Source: Halomonas sp. GT (GTDB lineage Bacteria; Pseudomonadota; Gammaproteobacteria; Pseudomonadales; Halomonadaceae). Taken from it: a stretch of DNA of 64,000 nt. The stretch spans positions 4,030,001-4,094,000 of the forward strand of contig NZ_CP020562.1 in assembly GCF_002082565.1 (NCBI RefSeq), in the 5' to 3' direction. This document shows positions 19,450 through 30,000 of the stretch, piece by piece. The notes under the pieces were generated by a model. The model worked only from the letters and a program-made list of their open reading frames with translations, was not told the DNA's origin and searched no databases. A program made the translations under genes and the position numbers. Every line of letters begins with the position of its first letter. Position 1 is the stretch's first letter.

Positions 19450-20019
19450 CTACTCATCGTTCATGCGGCCCACGATCTGAAACGAATCGCCCGTTGGGCG
19501 CACAACGATCATTTCGCCTGAGCTCACTCCACCGCCTGTGAGCGCCGTAATATTGACCTGATGGGTCACCAGCAACAAATTACCTGGGCCATGCCAAGCA
19601 GCTATGTGCTCACGCGCCGTTTGCGTGCGTGCACCTCGCTCACTGCGCTGACGAAAAAACGAATCTAACCATGGGGTTGGCTCCACGCGGCTCAACGCCA
19701 TTAGCTCAGCAGTTTCCAGCGCCCGGCACCAGCGAGACGAATACACCGAGGCAATAGGCACATCCCGCTCACGAAATGAACGACCAATCGCCTCAGCCTG
19801 AGCGCGCCCCTGGGCTGAAAGGTTACGCTGTGTATCGCACTGAGAAAGCTCAAACCCAGCCGGATCACCAATGCCTGGAGCCAGTGCGTGCCGCATCAGA
19901 ATCACCAAGCCGCCCTCCTGCAGCGCCTGCCAGGTTGATTCGTTTGCGTAAGCGTTGATGGGCAGTACGCCGAGAATAACGACCAGAAGCGTGAAAGTGA
20001 GAGTGCGCAAGGTGAGCAT
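19450..20019 (-). CDS. Exported histidine phosphatase family protein
   Basis: About 189 residues starting at ATG 20019; a TTG start four codons upstream is also open. A signal peptide (MLTLRTLTFTLLVVILGVLP, cut near NAYANES) directs it to the periplasm. The catalytic MRHALAPG replaces the usual RHG motif as RHA. A later SRWCRALETAEL and VTHQVNITALTG provide the second arginine and second histidine of the fold. Substrate unknown; perhaps sugar or phospho-ester hydrolysis outside the membrane. Confidence 0.85.
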   Translation of the reverse strand: MLTLRTLTFTLLVVILGVLPINAYANESTWQALQEGGLVILMRHALAPGIGDPAGFELSQCDTQRNLSAQGRAQAEAIGRSFRERDVPIASVYSSRWCRALETAELMALSRVEPTPWLDSFFRQRSERGARTQTAREHIAAWHGPGNLLLVTHQVNITALTGGGVSSGEMIVVRPTGDSFQIVGRMNDE

Positions 20020-20170
20020 GAGGGTGTCCAATCAGGTTGGAAGCAATTAGTGAGCCTATCGCACACCACACATCGTGAGTAGCGCTAATTCAACGCCCTC
20101 GATGCTATTAGCGCCAGTCTTACCTAAGCCTTTCAATTTAGAACGGGCAGTGATGCTGCAGCCCGCTTTA

Positions 20171-21211
20171 TCAAAATTCCGTCACTACCGTCACGCCCGC
20201 TCCTTCGAACTTATCCATGTTCATCAGCGCATCAATCGATTGCTCAAGATTGATTCGTTTGCCGATAAGCTTTTCAGGCGCCAACTTTCCAGACTGGATC
20301 ATCGCCAGCATGGCGTCATAACGGTGCGCCTGCATACCATGACTGCCCAGTATTTCAAGTTCGTGGGCAATAACCTTACTCATGGGAATAGCAGGTGTGC
20401 TGTTCTCAGCCAACATCAGCCCGACCTGAATATGCTTACCGCGTTTACGCAGATTGCTGATGGAGTTAAAACAGGTCGTCGGGTGCCCCAGCGCATCTAT
20501 TGATACGTGAGTGCCACCCCGGGTTATTTCCGTAACCGCTTCCACCACATTGGCTACCTTAGCGGCGTTCACGGTGGCAACGGCGCCCAATTGACGAGCC
20601 AGATTAAGCGCCTCTTCCGAAATATCGATGGCGACAACGTTAGCGCCGATGGCGTTGGCAATCATCACAGCAGAGAGACCAACACCACCGCAGCCGTGAA
20701 TGGCCACCCACTGCCCTGCGGATGTTTTACCCTGATCGACCACCGCCCGAAAAGAGGTAACAAACCGGCAACCCAAACTCGCCGCCGTTGCAAACTCCAA
20801 TGTCTCTGGCAGCGCGACCAAATTGACATCGGCGTAGTGAATACTCACATACTCGGCAAAGGAGCCCCAGTGCGTAAAGCCAGGCTGGAACTGGCTATCG
20901 CAAACCTGGTGATTGCCGGAGTGACACTCAGGGCAAGTGCCGCACCCGCCCACGAACGGCACTGTGACGCGGTCGCCAATACGCCATTTTTGTACGTCTT
21001 TACCCACCGCTTCAACAACGCCGGATAGCTCATGCCCGGGTACGTGGGGGAGCTGGATATCGGTATCGTGCCCTACCCAGCCATGCCAGTCGCTGCGGCA
21101 TACCCCATTGGCCATCACCTTCACCACAACACCATGAGATTCTGGCGTCGGATCAGGCAACTGCTGAATTTTTGGTGGAGCGGAAAATTTCTCAAAAACA
21201 ACGGCTTTCAT
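20171..21211 (-). CDS. Zinc-dependent alcohol dehydrogenase
   Basis: 346-residue medium-chain dehydrogenase. Catalytic-zinc ligands are C38 and H60 ([10 protein letters not shown]), and the structural-zinc cysteines are C90, C93, C96 and C104 in [15 protein letters not shown]. The NAD-binding motif GCGGVG is at 173-178. Probably oxidises alcohols to aldehydes in the cytosol; substrate not determined. A good AGGAG precedes the ATG, and a perfect GTTGGTT/AACCAAC dyad lies just upstream, suggesting repression by a TetR- or Lrp-like regulator. Confidence 0.92.
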   Translation of the reverse strand: MKAVVFEKFSAPPKIQQLPDPTPESHGVVVKVMANGVCRSDWHGWVGHDTDIQLPHVPGHELSGVVEAVGKDVQKWRIGDRVTVPFVGGCGTCPECHSGNHQVCDSQFQPGFTHWGSFAEYVSIHYADVNLVALPETLEFATAASLGCRFVTSFRAVVDQGKTSAGQWVAIHGCGGVGLSAVMIANAIGANVVAIDISEEALNLARQLGAVATVNAAKVANVVEAVTEITRGGTHVSIDALGHPTTCFNSISNLRKRGKHIQVGLMLAENSTPAIPMSKVIAHELEILGSHGMQAHRYDAMLAMIQSGKLAPEKLIGKRINLEQSIDALMNMDKFEGAGVTVVTEF

Positions 21212-21233
21212 GAGTAACTCCTAGGCATTTTTA

Positions 21234-21253
21234 GTTGGTTCAATATAACCAAC
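21234..21253 (-). promoter_or_regulatory. Operator-like dyad upstream of alcohol dehydrogenase
   Basis: GTTGGTT (21234-21240) and AACCAAC (21247-21253) form a perfect 7-bp inverted repeat with a six-base spacer. It starts 22 bp upstream of the dehydrogenase ATG. It has no T-run, so an operator is more likely than a terminator. Confidence 0.5.
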
Positions 21254-21377
21254 CACGCCTGAAATTACTTTTCTGATAAATGAACACAAAGGCTGATTTT
21301 GAAGCACTCTTTCTGTTAATCGTGGAAATATGAAGAAACCTTCAAGATGAGCCAACTGGTTTCAATATACGCCAAGA

Positions 21378-21461
21378 TCGTCGAACACCTGCTGGCGACG
21401 CCATAAGCGCCTGGAAGAATTAGGCATAATCGAGGGATACCAGGCCACACTGAACCCGTAA
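21378..21461 (+). pseudogene. Lrp/AsnC-family regulator remnant
   Basis: A 27-codon stretch reads SSNTCWRRHKRLEELGIIEG and then YQATLNP before a TAA. This is the recognition helix and hinge of Lrp/AsnC regulators (NTCWRRxKRLEExGVI). No start or effector-binding domain survives in frame. It lies in a 562-bp stretch (21212-21773) with no intact gene. A second uninterpreted open stretch of about 57 codons follows to about 21645, then the hsdR promoter region. The decay marks the junction between core genes and the accessory block. Confidence 0.6.
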
Positions 21462-21773
21462 CAGTTAGACGGCAACGCTTGGACTACGTGCTGTTTCATG
21501 GGCTGACGACACAGGCCCTCATGCCAGTTCGGCAATTCGGTGGTCGTGCAGGTGTTCAGGCTATGACGGAAGCGATGAAGTCCCAGATGCTGAAGGGAGA
21601 AGCGAGAGGGTTAAGCGGCATCTGCGCAGCGATCCAACAAGTGTGATAGGCCGCTGGATATGCTGCCTTAGAAAACAGTTTATAACGATTTCTAATATTA
21701 GTTTCCCTTCGTCATTTCGGGTAGCCTAGCGGACATATGCGTCCCACTGTTTAATGACAAAAGGTAATTACAC

Positions 21774-24700
21774 GTGGCCAGCAGTAACTTCGAATTCCTG
21801 GAACATCACGATGAGCTTCTGGTTCGTTTGGCACAGACCGCTGAAGCCTGCTTTGTTTCTGATCCCAATACCACGCTGATTAAAATGCGCCAGCTTGGTG
21901 AAGAATTGGCGAAAACCATCGCTTCACGGTTGGGGGTAGCATCAGGAAGTGATGTGAAACAGATCGATTTACTGCGAGAGCTTGATAATACCCTTCGTTT
22001 GGATCAACAGGTAAAAGATGCTTTCCATAGCTTGAGAAAGTTGGGTAATTGCGCCGCACACGATTTGACCTCGTCCAACCACAGGGATGCGCTGAAAGCG
22101 CTTCAGGTGGGGCATGCGCTTGCCATGTGGTTTCATGTCCAATTTGGTGGTGCAAAAGCTTTGGGCTTTAAAACCAAGGCTTTCATAAAGCCCGAAGACC
22201 CCTCTGCCAGAGTCCGAGATCTTGAAGAAAAGATTCTGGAACTTCAGAAACAACATCTTTCAACCAAAGACCGCCTAACCCAGACCGAAGCCCTGAAAGA
22301 AGCCGAGGCCCTGAAAGTCCAAGCAGAAAGACAGCGTGCTGAACGCATGTCCGCCGAAAGCAGGGTGTGGGAGGAAGTGGCCACTGAGCATGAAGCGACC
22401 CTTGAAGAATACCGGGCCAAAATGAATGCCGCGAACATCTTGTACCGTAAGGCATTCACCCAGCAGGCGCCTGAAGTGCAAGCGGTACAAATCAGCAATG
22501 TTGAAAAGTCCACACTGCAGCTCAACGAAGCGGAAACACGTGTCCTAATTGACGAGCAACTCATTGAGGCTGGCTGGGAAGCTGATAGCGTCAATCTCAA
22601 ATATTCCGCTGGCGCACGGCCAATTCCCAATCAAAACCGGGCTATTGCTGAATGGCCAACAGCTTCCGGCCCCGCCGACTATGTCCTGTTCATCGGCCTG
22701 ATGCCTGTAGCCGTTGTAGAGGCCAAAAAGAGCGCCAGAAACGTTTATGGCAGCATCGATCAGGCCAAGCGTTATGCCAAGGGTCTTCAGGAGAAAGGTG
22801 CGTTTACCGTTGAAGAGCTTTATGGCGAGTTTCGTGTGCCGCTGGCCTTCGCAACCAATGGCCGTCCGTACCTGAAACAGCTGGAGCAGGAAAGTGGTAT
22901 CTGGTTTTTGGACGTGCGCGACGATACCAACCGACGTCGAGCACTAAACGGTTGGTATTCGCCACAGGAAATAAAAACCTATCTCCGGCAAACCCCTCAG
23001 CAAGCTGAAGATGAGCTGGAGGCCATGGGGTTCGATTATCATCTTGCCTTGCGCGACTACCAGATCGAGGCCATTCGAGCGACTGAAACCCGTATCAAGC
23101 AAGGAGAAACTGCGGCCCTTATAGCCATGGCAACCGGGACAGGCAAAACCAAGACGGCTATTGCCATGGTCTATCGATTTCTCAAGGCTGAGCGCTTTCG
23201 CCGTATCCTGTTTTTGGTGGATCGCTCTGCACTGGGCGTACAGGCAACCGATGATTTCGGTGAGGTTCGACTGGAAAACCTCAATACCTTTGCAGAAACC
23301 TTTGATGTCATGGGTATAGCGCCAAACAAAACGCCCAAGGCGACACCGGATGATGCCACCAAGGTTCACGTTGCCACCGTGCAGGGTCTGGTCAAGCGAA
23401 TCCTTTACCCGGCTGATGGCACGGCCAAGCCCGGTGTTGGCCAGTATGACTGCATCATTGTCGATGAATGCCACCGGGGCTATCTGCTGGATCGTGAGCT
23501 TAGCGATACCGAGCAAATGTTTCGTGACCAGAAGGACTACCAGTCAAAGTATCGCAGCGTTATCGACTACTTCGATGCTTTCAAGATCGGACTGACCGCT
23601 ACGCCCGCCCTGCACACGACCGAGATTTTTGGCGCCCCTGTTTTTACCTACAGCTACACAGAAGCCGTGCTGGACGGCTATCTCAATGACCACCTTCCAC
23701 CCATCCGAATACGTACAAAGCTCTCTGAAGAGGGTATCTCCTACAAGGTGAATGAACAGGTAACGGTTTACGACGTCGCCAATAACAAGATCGATACCTA
23801 TAACACGCCCGATGAATTGAACTTTGATGTCAGCGATTTCAACCGTAAGGTGATTGCTCCCGAGTTCACGAGCGTTGTCACCCGATGGTTGATCGAAAGC
23901 GATTCGATCAATCCCTATTCACCGGCGAAAACACTGGTCTTTTGCGTAACAGACAAGCATGCCGATGATGTAGTTGAAGCGTTCAAGACCGCCATTGAGC
24001 ATTATCATGGTGAAGTGGAAGATGACGCCGTACAAAAGATCACTGGTGCCAGTGACAAGCCTCTGGAAAAGATTCGCAGCTATAAAAATGATCGACTGCC
24101 TAACATTGCCGTCACCGTTGATTTGATGACGACAGGAATAGATGTTCCTGCCATCTGTAATCTGGTGTTTCTGCGCCGGGTGAACAGTCGGATTCTGTTT
24201 GAGCAGATGCTGGGGCGCGCCACTCGGCTATGCCCTGATATCGGTAAGGGGCCATTCCGAATCTATGACGCCGTAGATATCTACAAGCAGCTGGAAAACG
24301 TGAACACCATGAAGCCGGTGGTCACTAAAGTTGATCTTGCCTTCAAAGATCTTGAAGACGAGATGAAGCGGGACAGCGCTCCTGAGCATCAGGACCTTGC
24401 CCGGAAGCAGTTTATCTCAAAGCTTCAAGTCAAAAAGAACTACCTGCTGCCAGAGCAGGCTGACAAATTTGAAATCATTGCAGGCAAGTCTCCCGGTGAG
24501 TTCGCTCGTGAGCTCAAGAATATGCCTGTCTCACAACTCGCCGAATGGTTTACTGACAATCCAGGACTCGGTGAATTGCTTGATACCACCGTTACCAGTG
24601 GCGGTGGGGGCTGGAGACCTAATGTAGTGATTCATGATGGCAGTGATAAGATAGCGGGTATCACTACGGGCTATGGCGAGGGACAAAAACCGGAAGATTA

Positions 24701-25184
24701 TCTGAAGGCTTTCGAAGCTTATATCAACGCCAACAGTAATCGACTGGCTGCTCTACAGACCGTGATCAACCGCCCGTGGGAGCTCACCCGCCAGAGTCTG
24801 AAGGAGCTCGCCGTCGAGCTGGAGCGCAATAAGTTTCGCGAACAGGATCTTCAGGTCGCATGGCGTGAACTAACACAGGAAGAAATAGCCGCGAAGATCA
24901 TTGGGTTTATTCGACAAGCGGCGCTGGGCGAGCCTCTAATCCCTTGGGAGCAACGGGTGGATAATGCGCTGGAAACGATTCTCCAGAGCCAGCCCTGGAA
25001 GACCCCCCAGCGTGATTGGCTTAAGCTGATCGCCAAGCAGATGAAGGCCACCATCATTGTGGATGAGGCCGCGCTGAATCAGGGGCCATTTAAAGCTCAG
25101 GGCGGTATCAAACGCGCCAACAAGCTTTTTGATCAGCCCGTTACCGATATCCTCACACAGTTTAACCAAGCGCTCTGGGCATGA
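21774..25184 (+). CDS. hsdR: Type I restriction enzyme R subunit
   Basis: 1136 residues from a GTG with AAGGT upstream. The N-terminal 130 residues resemble a DUF4145-type domain, followed by a coiled coil (about 145-230). The nuclease domain has ASGPADYVLF and VEAKKSARN (PD-(D/E)xK, about 300-320). Helicase domains have Walker A ATGTGKT (about 453), VDECHRG (about 563) and MLGRATRLCPD, then an EcoEI-type C-terminal region that docks the methylase. It translocates DNA and cuts unmethylated targets in complex with HsdM and HsdS encoded next. Confidence 0.95.
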   Translation: MASSNFEFLEHHDELLVRLAQTAEACFVSDPNTTLIKMRQLGEELAKTIASRLGVASGSDVKQIDLLRELDNTLRLDQQVKDAFHSLRKLGNCAAHDLTSSNHRDALKALQVGHALAMWFHVQFGGAKALGFKTKAFIKPEDPSARVRDLEEKILELQKQHLSTKDRLTQTEALKEAEALKVQAERQRAERMSAESRVWEEVATEHEATLEEYRAKMNAANILYRKAFTQQAPEVQAVQISNVEKSTLQLNEAETRVLIDEQLIEAGWEADSVNLKYSAGARPIPNQNRAIAEWPTASGPADYVLFIGLMPVAVVEAKKSARNVYGSIDQAKRYAKGLQEKGAFTVEELYGEFRVPLAFATNGRPYLKQLEQESGIWFLDVRDDTNRRRALNGWYSPQEIKTYLRQTPQQAEDELEAMGFDYHLALRDYQIEAIRATETRIKQGETAALIAMATGTGKTKTAIAMVYRFLKAERFRRILFLVDRSALGVQATDDFGEVRLENLNTFAETFDVMGIAPNKTPKATPDDATKVHVATVQGLVKRILYPADGTAKPGVGQYDCIIVDECHRGYLLDRELSDTEQMFRDQKDYQSKYRSVIDYFDAFKIGLTATPALHTTEIFGAPVFTYSYTEAVLDGYLNDHLPPIRIRTKLSEEGISYKVNEQVTVYDVANNKIDTYNTPDELNFDVSDFNRKVIAPEFTSVVTRWLIESDSINPYSPAKTLVFCVTDKHADDVVEAFKTAIEHYHGEVEDDAVQKITGASDKPLEKIRSYKNDRLPNIAVTVDLMTTGIDVPAICNLVFLRRVNSRILFEQMLGRATRLCPDIGKGPFRIYDAVDIYKQLENVNTMKPVVTKVDLAFKDLEDEMKRDSAPEHQDLARKQFISKLQVKKNYLLPEQADKFEIIAGKSPGEFARELKNMPVSQLAEWFTDNPGLGELLDTTVTSGGGGWRPNVVIHDGSDKIAGITTGYGEGQKPEDYLKAFEAYINANSNRLAALQTVINRPWELTRQSLKELAVELERNKFREQDLQVAWRELTQEEIAAKIIGFIRQAALGEPLIPWEQRVDNALETILQSQPWKTPQRDWLKLIAKQMKATIIVDEAALNQGPFKAQGGIKRANKLFDQPVTDILTQFNQALWA

Positions 25185-25219
25185 CCCCGAGCGCCAACCA
25201 CAAGAAGTAGACACCAACC

Positions 25220-26800
25220 ATGAACACCCCGAACCTCGTCGCAAAACTCTGGAGCCTTTGTAATCTGTTGCGTGACGATGGCGTGACCTATCACGAATAC
25301 ATTACCGAGCTGACCTATCTGGTCTTTCTCAAAATGGTGGAAGAGACCGGGCAGGATGAACTGTTGCCAGCCGATAATACCTGGACGGACCTGGAGAACC
25401 AGAACGCGGCCAGCCGGCTGGAGTTCTACAAGAAAATGCTGATTGATCTTGGCGGCCATGGCTCAAGGATCACGCAGACGATCTATAACAATGCCCACAC
25501 CGTCATCCGCAAGCCAGCGACGCTGGATAAACTGGTCACTGAAATCGACAAGCTCGATTGGTACAGCGCCCGCCAGGAAGGTCTGGGTGACATGTACGAG
25601 GGGCTGCTTGAAATCAATGCCAGCGAGAAGAAATCCGGCGCAGGTCAGTACTTCACTCCGCGTGTACTGATCAATGCCATGGTCGAACTGATGAAGCCGA
25701 CCCTGGACGACGTGATTGTGGACCCGACGGCCGGTACCGGTGGTTTTCTTATCAGCGCCCACCATCATATTGGTGCCAATAACGACGTCGAGGCGCTGGA
25801 TGAAGCGGCCTATGATCGTTACCAACACAAGACCTTTTATGGCATGGAATTTGTGCCGGACACCCGCCGCCTAGCATTGATGAACCTGATGCTGCATGAC
25901 ATCGCCATTGATGATCATCACGCCGGCATCCTGTTTGGCGATACGCTCAGTAATGAAGGAAAGCAGCTCCCCAAAGCGTCGCTGTTGCTCGCCAACCCGC
26001 CCTTTGGCACCAAGCAGGGTGGCGGCATCCCAACTCGGGATGATCTACTATTTTACAGCAGTAACAAGCAGTTGGCCTTCCTGCATTTGATGTATCACGT
26101 GATGCTCAAGCCCGGCGGCCGCGCCGCGGTGGTGCTGCCGGACAACGTACTGTTCGAGGCCGGCCAAGGTGCCCAGGTACGCCACGACCTGATGGAGAAG
26201 TGCAACCTGCACACCATTCTCCGCCTGCCCACCGGCATCTTTTATGCCGCGGGTGTCAAAACCAATGTTCTATTTTTCTCTAAGCCTGAAGACCCCACTC
26301 AGGACAAGGGCAACACACAAAATGTCTGGGTGTATGACCTGCGCACCAACATGCCGAGCTTCGGCAAGCGCACGCCCTTTACTGACAAATACCTTGAGCC
26401 ATTCGAGGCCGTATTTGGTGACGACCCCAACGGCCAAAGCCCGCGGCAGGAAGGCGAGTGGTCATTCAATGCCGAGGAGATCGCCGTTGACCCTGACGCC
26501 ACAGACGAGAACCAGGGCGTGAGTGACGAGCGCCTCGCCAAATCCCGCTGGCGCTGCTTTAGCCGCGAGTGGATTCGCGACACAAAGGGGGATTCGCTGG
26601 ATATCAGCTGGCTAAAGGACAGTGACAGCGTGGATGCCGCTGACCTGCCCGAACCCAGCGTACTGGCTGGCGAAGCGATGAGCGAGCTGGTGCAAGCGAT
26701 GGGTGAGCTGGATAGCTTGATGCGCGAGTTAGGGGCAGAGGAAGAGGCGGATGGGACCAGGATCTTGCTGAAAGAAGTCTTGGGCGAGGTGAATTCATGA
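25220..26800 (+). CDS. hsdM: Type I restriction system DNA N6-adenine methyltransferase M subunit
   Basis: 526-residue HsdM with an N-terminal helical HsdM_N domain and a SAM-binding motif DPTAGTGGFLISA (about 171). The catalytic NPPFGTKQGGG motif is at about 259. It modifies adenine in the bipartite site chosen by HsdS. Spacing to hsdR is 35 bp; its stop overlaps the hsdS ATG (ATGA). Full length and intact, unlike the fragment at 34101. Confidence 0.96.
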   Translation: MNTPNLVAKLWSLCNLLRDDGVTYHEYITELTYLVFLKMVEETGQDELLPADNTWTDLENQNAASRLEFYKKMLIDLGGHGSRITQTIYNNAHTVIRKPATLDKLVTEIDKLDWYSARQEGLGDMYEGLLEINASEKKSGAGQYFTPRVLINAMVELMKPTLDDVIVDPTAGTGGFLISAHHHIGANNDVEALDEAAYDRYQHKTFYGMEFVPDTRRLALMNLMLHDIAIDDHHAGILFGDTLSNEGKQLPKASLLLANPPFGTKQGGGIPTRDDLLFYSSNKQLAFLHLMYHVMLKPGGRAAVVLPDNVLFEAGQGAQVRHDLMEKCNLHTILRLPTGIFYAAGVKTNVLFFSKPEDPTQDKGNTQNVWVYDLRTNMPSFGKRTPFTDKYLEPFEAVFGDDPNGQSPRQEGEWSFNAEEIAVDPDATDENQGVSDERLAKSRWRCFSREWIRDTKGDSLDISWLKDSDSVDAADLPEPSVLAGEAMSELVQAMGELDSLMRELGAEEEADGTRILLKEVLGEVNS

Positions 26801-28182
26801 GTGAACTCGAATCTCCCAATAGTTCTTGGGCCAGGGCTTCGCTGGGAGAACTAAGCAAAGTAAAAAGTGGGGTAGGCTTTCCCAAGAAATACCAGGGCCA
26901 AAGTTCCGGCGATTATCCCGTTTACAAAGTCGGGGATATCTCACGGGCCGTGACCCAAGGCCAAGGCAAGCTCAACGCGGCAAATCATTATGTGACGACG
27001 GATGAAGCGGCAGCATTAAAGGGGGCGATTTTTCGTACTGGATCAACACTGTTCGCAAAAATCGGAGAAGCCGTTAAGTTAAACCGTCGAGCCTTCGTAA
27101 TTTGCCCTGGCCTCGCAGACAACAACGTTATGGCAGTTATTCCGCTCCTGCATGAGTCGGATAGGTATCTGCACTATTTTCTACGCACCGTAGATCTTTC
27201 TGAAGTTTCGCGATCAACAACAGTGCCATCAGTAAGAAAGGGCGACATAGAAGAGCTGAGAATCTCACTTCCCCCCCTCGCCGAACAAAAAGCCATCGCC
27301 GACAAACTCGACACCCTGCTGGCTCAAGTGGAAAACACCAAAGTCCGCCTTGAGTGCATCCCGCAAATCCTCAAACGCTTCCGCCAATCCGTGCTGGCAG
27401 CGGCGGTGAGTGGACGGTTGACGGAAGAGTGGCGATCAGGAGATACCCCTGAACAAGATTTCAAAAAACTCGGGGACGCCGGAGTAACAGTCAAGACTGG
27501 GCCTTTTGGCAGCGCTCTCCACAAGTCAGATTATGTGTATGGGGGAATACCGGTCATCAACCCTATGCATATATCAGAAGGGATTATCACTCCTTCTGAG
27601 TCTATGACAATCTCACAACAAAAGTACCTTAGCCTTGAAGCTTGGCACCTTCGAAAAGGCGATATCGTTGTTGGTCGTAGAGGCGAAATGGGAAGAGCAG
27701 CCGTTGTAGGTAGCGATGAAGACCAACTATGTGGAACAGGTTCTATGCTTCTGCGGGCTGGAAAAAACGCATTACCTAAATATCTTGAGATTATACTTAG
27801 ATCCCCGACTGCTGTTAGTTACTTTAATTCAGCATCCGTTGGCTCGACTATGGTCAACCTCAATCAGAAGGTTATTAAAAACCTTGAGGTTTATTTCCCA
27901 CCTTTAAAAGAACAAACCGAAATCGTCCGCCGCGTCGATCAACTCTTCGCTCACGCCGACCGCATTGAGCAGCAGGTCAATCAGGCGCTGGCGCGAGTGA
28001 ACAACCTCACCCAATCCATCCTCGCCAAGGCGTTTCGTGGCGAGCTGACCGAGCAGTGGCGCAAAGATAACCCCGAGCTAATCAGCGGCGAGAACAGCGC
28101 CGAAGCACTGCTGGAAAAAATTAAAGCAGAACGGGCGGCCAAAGCGCCAACAAAACGGACAAGAAAGAAAGCATTTTCATGA
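26797..28182 (+). CDS. hsdS: Type I restriction system specificity subunit
   Basis: 461 residues with two target-recognition domains (about 1-160 and 210-380). Each is followed by a conserved helical spacer: LPPLAEQKAIADKLDTLL and FPPLKEQTEIVRRVDQLF. Each spacer ends in a matching QSxLAxAxxGxLTExWR sequence. The duplicated layout sets a bipartite DNA target. The C-terminal tail is Lys/Arg-rich. Its ATG overlaps the hsdM stop. Target sequence cannot be read from the protein. Confidence 0.95.
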   Translation: MSELESPNSSWARASLGELSKVKSGVGFPKKYQGQSSGDYPVYKVGDISRAVTQGQGKLNAANHYVTTDEAAALKGAIFRTGSTLFAKIGEAVKLNRRAFVICPGLADNNVMAVIPLLHESDRYLHYFLRTVDLSEVSRSTTVPSVRKGDIEELRISLPPLAEQKAIADKLDTLLAQVENTKVRLECIPQILKRFRQSVLAAAVSGRLTEEWRSGDTPEQDFKKLGDAGVTVKTGPFGSALHKSDYVYGGIPVINPMHISEGIITPSESMTISQQKYLSLEAWHLRKGDIVVGRRGEMGRAAVVGSDEDQLCGTGSMLLRAGKNALPKYLEIILRSPTAVSYFNSASVGSTMVNLNQKVIKNLEVYFPPLKEQTEIVRRVDQLFAHADRIEQQVNQALARVNNLTQSILAKAFRGELTEQWRKDNPELISGENSAEALLEKIKAERAAKAPTKRTRKKAFS

Positions 28183-28255
28183 ATCTGGTTCAGCTATATA
28201 TCCCTGCGATTGTTTTACGGCGCTAACAGCGAAGAGCCCGAAAAAAGGATCTCCA

Positions 28256-29143
28256 ATGAGCCAGAAGAAGCAAAACGGCGAATCACACCATCAGCTTCCA
28301 TTATTCGAGTTCGATGAGGATAATCTTGAGAAAGTTCGTCAGCATCGACCTTCTGCTGGCGAACAAGAATCAGAGTTCAGCAAATTTGTCGTTTACGTTG
28401 ATGAAAGCGGGGATCATAGCCTTAAAAGTATTGATCAAACCTACCCAATCTTCGTTCTCGCCTTCTGTATATTCCACAAACGGCATTACAGTGAGGTTAT
28501 CGTTCCGGCACTTCAGAAGTTCAAGTTTAATCATTTCGGCCATGATCAAGTCGTCCTACACGAAAATGAAATCAGGCGTCGAAAAGGACTTTTCAACCGG
28601 TTCAGAAATGCAGATCATCAAAACGCCTTTCTGAAGGAGCTAACGCAGATCATTGAGTTCAGTAATTTCGTACTGATCAGCGCGACCATCGATAAGCGGG
28701 CGCTTGGCAAACAGAATGTTGAGGATAATGCCTATCATATCGCGCTGGGGATATGCATGGAGACCCTGCATCAGTTTCTGAGGGAGAAAGGCGAGCATAC
28801 CAAAAAGACACATGTGGTGGTGGAGTGCCGCGGCAACCAGGAAGATAAAGAGCTTGAACTGGAATTCCGCAGAATCTGTGACGGCAATAATCGGTTGAAT
28901 CAGCCCCTGCCTTTTGAAATATTGTTCGCGGACAAAAAAGTGATGTCATCCGGTTTGCAGCTTGCTGATTTGGTTGCACGCCCCATCGGCTTGATGACAC
29001 TCAGACCCGATCAGCCAAATAGGACTTTTGATACGCTGAAATACAAATTCTATTGCGAAGGTGGTCGAGACTGCACGGGAGCAGGTTATGAGGGGTATGG
29101 AATGCAGATTTTCCCTTATCCAAAAAGCGAAAAACCCCGATGA
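28256..29143 (+). CDS. DUF3800 domain protein
   Basis: 295-residue protein with the DUF3800 hallmark YVDESGDH (47-54), an aspartate/glutamate cluster like that of RNase-H-fold nucleases, and LQLADLVARP near the C-terminus. The first 40 residues are hydrophilic and not part of the fold. AAAGGA precedes the ATG. It lies 73 bp after hsdS and probably ends the restriction locus. DUF3800 genes recur in defence islands, but the activity is unproven; nuclease is an inference from the acidic motif. Confidence 0.85.
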   Translation: MSQKKQNGESHHQLPLFEFDEDNLEKVRQHRPSAGEQESEFSKFVVYVDESGDHSLKSIDQTYPIFVLAFCIFHKRHYSEVIVPALQKFKFNHFGHDQVVLHENEIRRRKGLFNRFRNADHQNAFLKELTQIIEFSNFVLISATIDKRALGKQNVEDNAYHIALGICMETLHQFLREKGEHTKKTHVVVECRGNQEDKELELEFRRICDGNNRLNQPLPFEILFADKKVMSSGLQLADLVARPIGLMTLRPDQPNRTFDTLKYKFYCEGGRDCTGAGYEGYGMQIFPYPKSEKPR

Positions 29144-29305
29144 TTACACCGAGGTTTAGACGCCGACCGGGATTGCCCAATCCATTTGCGTTTATTATAG
29201 ACAGTACCGACCAGCAAGCGCAATTATTCTAGGGTAATACATAACAGGTCACTGAGAGCACCGGAAATTACCTCCCTTTATTTCCAACATACTGCTTCCA
29301 TCGCC

Positions 29306-29617
29306 GTGGTACTTATCAACACCCAGATGCTGACCTGAGCGCGCGAGCGCTCCGGCATCCCGGTGTCTGAATTTGCACACAAGTGCGGAGTGAATGAAGA
29401 AAAACTGCTGGCTTGGGAAGCGGGTGAACAGCCCATCACCTTCCGTCAGGCGATGCAGTTTGCCGAAAAGGCCTATGTTCCTTTTGGCTACCTGTTTCTT
29501 ACACAGCCGCCCGCAGAAGTGTTGCCCATTCCCGATCTTCGAACGCTGGAAGCGTCAAAGCGTCACACGCCCAAGCACAGCAGGCACACCTTCCTCCAAT
29601 ATGGCGGACGACAGTGA
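29306..29617 (+). pseudogene. Decayed XRE/ImmA-type protein gene
   Basis: The frame reads VVLINTQMLT, then a TGA at 29336-29338, then ARERSGIPVSEFAHKCGVNE followed by EKLLAWEAGEQPITFRQAM and PFGYLFLTQPPAEVLPIPDL. In intact relatives the sequence is xNPxMLxWARExxGLS, so the TGA stands where a TGG Trp is expected. After about 84 codons the frame leaves the family sequence without a HELGH metallopeptidase domain. It is both nonsense-mutated and truncated, with two intact relatives in this window. Confidence 0.75.
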
Positions 29618-29693
29618 TAGCGTCATTGATGACCCATGGAAAGGTTTACTAGGGGATGATTAACCGTGCCAAGGGGGCTAAATGGATCGATTA

Positions 29694-29880
29694 AGCATTC
29701 TGCAGCTCTCTTTGCATACCCTGGCGTTTAATCAAGCCCCACCTAGCTGACACCCTTGATAAAGCACGCACCCTGCGGCCTCACGCGCTGACGGAATTCC
29801 CAATGCATGAGCCTCATAAGCAGGCGCTTAGAGAACATTGGAAGCGCCTACATACTGATTTTCGCCTACCTGCCTATTAG
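29694..29880 (+). other. Uninterpreted open stretch in a 430-bp gene-poor spacer
   Basis: Within 29664-30094 only this 61-codon stop-bounded stretch (ending LRPHALTEFPMHEPHKQALR and then EHWKRLHTDFRLPAY) looks protein-like. It has no good start and may be the 3' end of a lost gene. The remainder to 30000 is very AT-rich. Confidence 0.3.
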
Positions 29881-30000
29881 CGGCGATGGTGAATAGCGTG
29901 TTCCATCATTCTATATTCTGAATCTTAAAATAGAATAAAAGTAAAAAACCATTTAAAATCAATATATTAAAACAAAATAAACACAAAAAATATGCAATTA

